Shown: piece by piece, positions 63,337 through 64,000 of the stretch
Position numbering within the stretch: the first letter of the stretch is position 1
How the letters are laid out: each line of letters begins with the position of its first letter
NCBI RefSeq assembly: GCF_001425705.1
Contig: NZ_LMDC01000029.1
Span: 186,001-250,000, forward strand
Length of the DNA: 64,000 nucleotides
From: Pelomonas sp. Root1217
Lineage (GTDB): Bacteria > Pseudomonadota > Gammaproteobacteria > Burkholderiales > Burkholderiaceae_C
Reading direction: 5' to 3'
The notes under the pieces: model-generated
Told to the model about the DNA's origin: nothing
The model's input: the letters and a program-made list of their open reading frames with translations, nothing else
Database searches by the model: none
Position numbers and translations under genes: made by a program

Positions 63337-64000
63337 ATGAATCTGCTTCGATCCCTCATCCGGCCTGCCATGGCCGGTTTGCTGCTGGCAGCCGCCAGCG
63401 CCCACGCGCAGTGGCAACTCGTCTGGAGCGACGAGTTCAACGGCAGCATCAGCCCGAACTGGGTCTTCGAGACCGGCGCTGGCGGCTGGGGCAACAACGA
63501 ACTTCAGTACTACCGCCGTGAGAACGCCACCATCGAGAACAACGCCCTGGTCATAACCGCCAAGCGCGAGGACTTCGGCGGCATGGCCTACACCTCGGCG
63601 CGCATGAAGACGCAGGGGCTCAAGACCTTCAAGTTCGGCCGCATCGAGGCGCGCATGAAGCTGCCCGCCTTCCTCGGCGCCTGGCCGGCGTTCTGGATGC
63701 TCGGCGCCAACCTGCCGCAGGTCGGCTGGCCAGCCTCCGGCGAAATCGACGTGATGGAGCACGTCAACGACGAGCAGAAGGTCTACGGCACCATCCACTG
63801 GCAGGACAACAACGGCCAGTACGCCCAGTACGGCGGCAACATCGCCACCACGGTGACCGACTGGCATGTCTACGCCGTCGAGTGGGACGCCAACGCCATC
63901 CGCTGGTATGTGGACGGCACCAAGTACCACGAGGCCAACATCGCCAACAGCGTCAACGGCACCGACGAATTCCAGAAGGACTTCTTCCTGCTGCTGAACT
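63337..64000 (+). CDS. GH16 glucanase, N-terminal part (cut by window end)
   Basis: At least 221 residues. Signal peptide of about 24 residues ending AHA before QWQLVWSDEFNG. GH16 core: GGWGNNELQYYRRENATIEN, ARMKLPAFLGAWPAFWMLG, catalytic GEIDVMEHV and WYVDGTKYHEAN. GTTGGAGAC ribosome site before the ATG. Secreted endo-beta-glucanase; the upstream palindrome puts it in the same regulon as the ABC/GH1/GH16 operon. The 3' part, perhaps with carbohydrate-binding modules, lies outside the window. Confidence 0.93.
   Translation, partial: MNLLRSLIRPAMAGLLLAAASAHAQWQLVWSDEFNGSISPNWVFETGAGGWGNNELQYYRRENATIENNALVITAKREDFGGMAYTSARMKTQGLKTFKFGRIEARMKLPAFLGAWPAFWMLGANLPQVGWPASGEIDVMEHVNDEQKVYGTIHWQDNNGQYAQYGGNIATTVTDWHVYAVEWDANAIRWYVDGTKYHEANIANSVNGTDEFQKDFFLLLN

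Overview
The window is high-GC DNA from a betaproteobacterium. Gene order (rsmD-coaD-ferredoxin, a his cluster with short HisG next to bolA), two PEP-CTERM proteins, a polyhydroxyalkanoate-system protein and many secreted polysaccharidases suggest the Burkholderiales, near the Roseateles/Mitsuaria/Rubrivivax group. That placement is inference from gene content. I see no transposase, phage gene, CRISPR array, tRNA or rRNA.

Layout. 1-7.6 kb: a cobalamin locus on the + strand (end of btuF, btuC, btuD, cobyrinate amidase, cobO, a frameshifted DUF1636 gene, cbiB, cobC, cobQ), tightly overlapped. 7.6-10 kb: an S1/P1 nuclease, then ferredoxin, coaD and rsmD on the - strand. 10-19.8 kb: a histidine locus on the - strand in pieces: hisF; a CHRD/PEP-CTERM gene and a hairpin array on the other side; hisA-hisH-unknown-hisB-hisC-vapC-vapB; a FemAB-like acyltransferase on the + strand; then hisD-hisG-bolA. 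hisI, hisE, hisZ and the often neighbouring murA are absent. 19.9-21.6 kb: an ABC-2 exporter, with a divergent TetR gene. 22.3-24.5 kb: a TPR-like protein and three tandem paralogous small secreted proteins. 24.5-26.7 kb: storage-lipid genes (wax ester synthase/DGAT, acyl-CoA-binding protein, PHA-system protein). 26.7-35.2 kb: Sel1, GNAT, an aminopeptidase-like lipoprotein, a HExxH lipoprotein, a molybdopterin oxidoreductase, and a divergent SDR/LysR pair.

35.4-45.5 kb: a complete chemosensory operon (membrane signalling protein, CheY, STAS, CheA, MCP, CheW, CheR, CheD, CheB, receiver-EAL) with no flagellar or pilus genes in view. 45.5-49.9 kb: a sensor kinase/OmpR pair divergent from a glucose-type ABC binding protein and a MalK-type ATPase that lack permeases. 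50-53.5 kb: a second PEP-CTERM protein, a three-repeat outer-membrane-like protein and an orphan solute-binding protein. 53.6-64 kb: a polysaccharide-utilisation region. On the - strand lie a sugar ABC transporter (binding protein and two permeases, no ATPase), GH1 beta-glucosidase and GH16 glucanase. On the + strand lie two modular GH18 chitinases and a second GH16 enzyme, cut by the window end. Identical LacI-type palindromes precede the ABC operon and the second GH16 gene, so they probably form one beta-glucan regulon.

The least expected signals are: (1) hairpin-bearing elements inside three operons (cobC/cobQ, coaD/ferredoxin, cheW/cheR), each spanned by a short open frame whose ends sit at the flanking stop and start codons; (2) a dispersed hairpin repeat found at 11.6 and 41.7 kb with compensatory stem changes; (3) a toxin-antitoxin pair and its operator that appear to head hisCBHA; (4) a tandem family of small secreted two-cysteine proteins; (5) a three-repeat beta-rich envelope protein.
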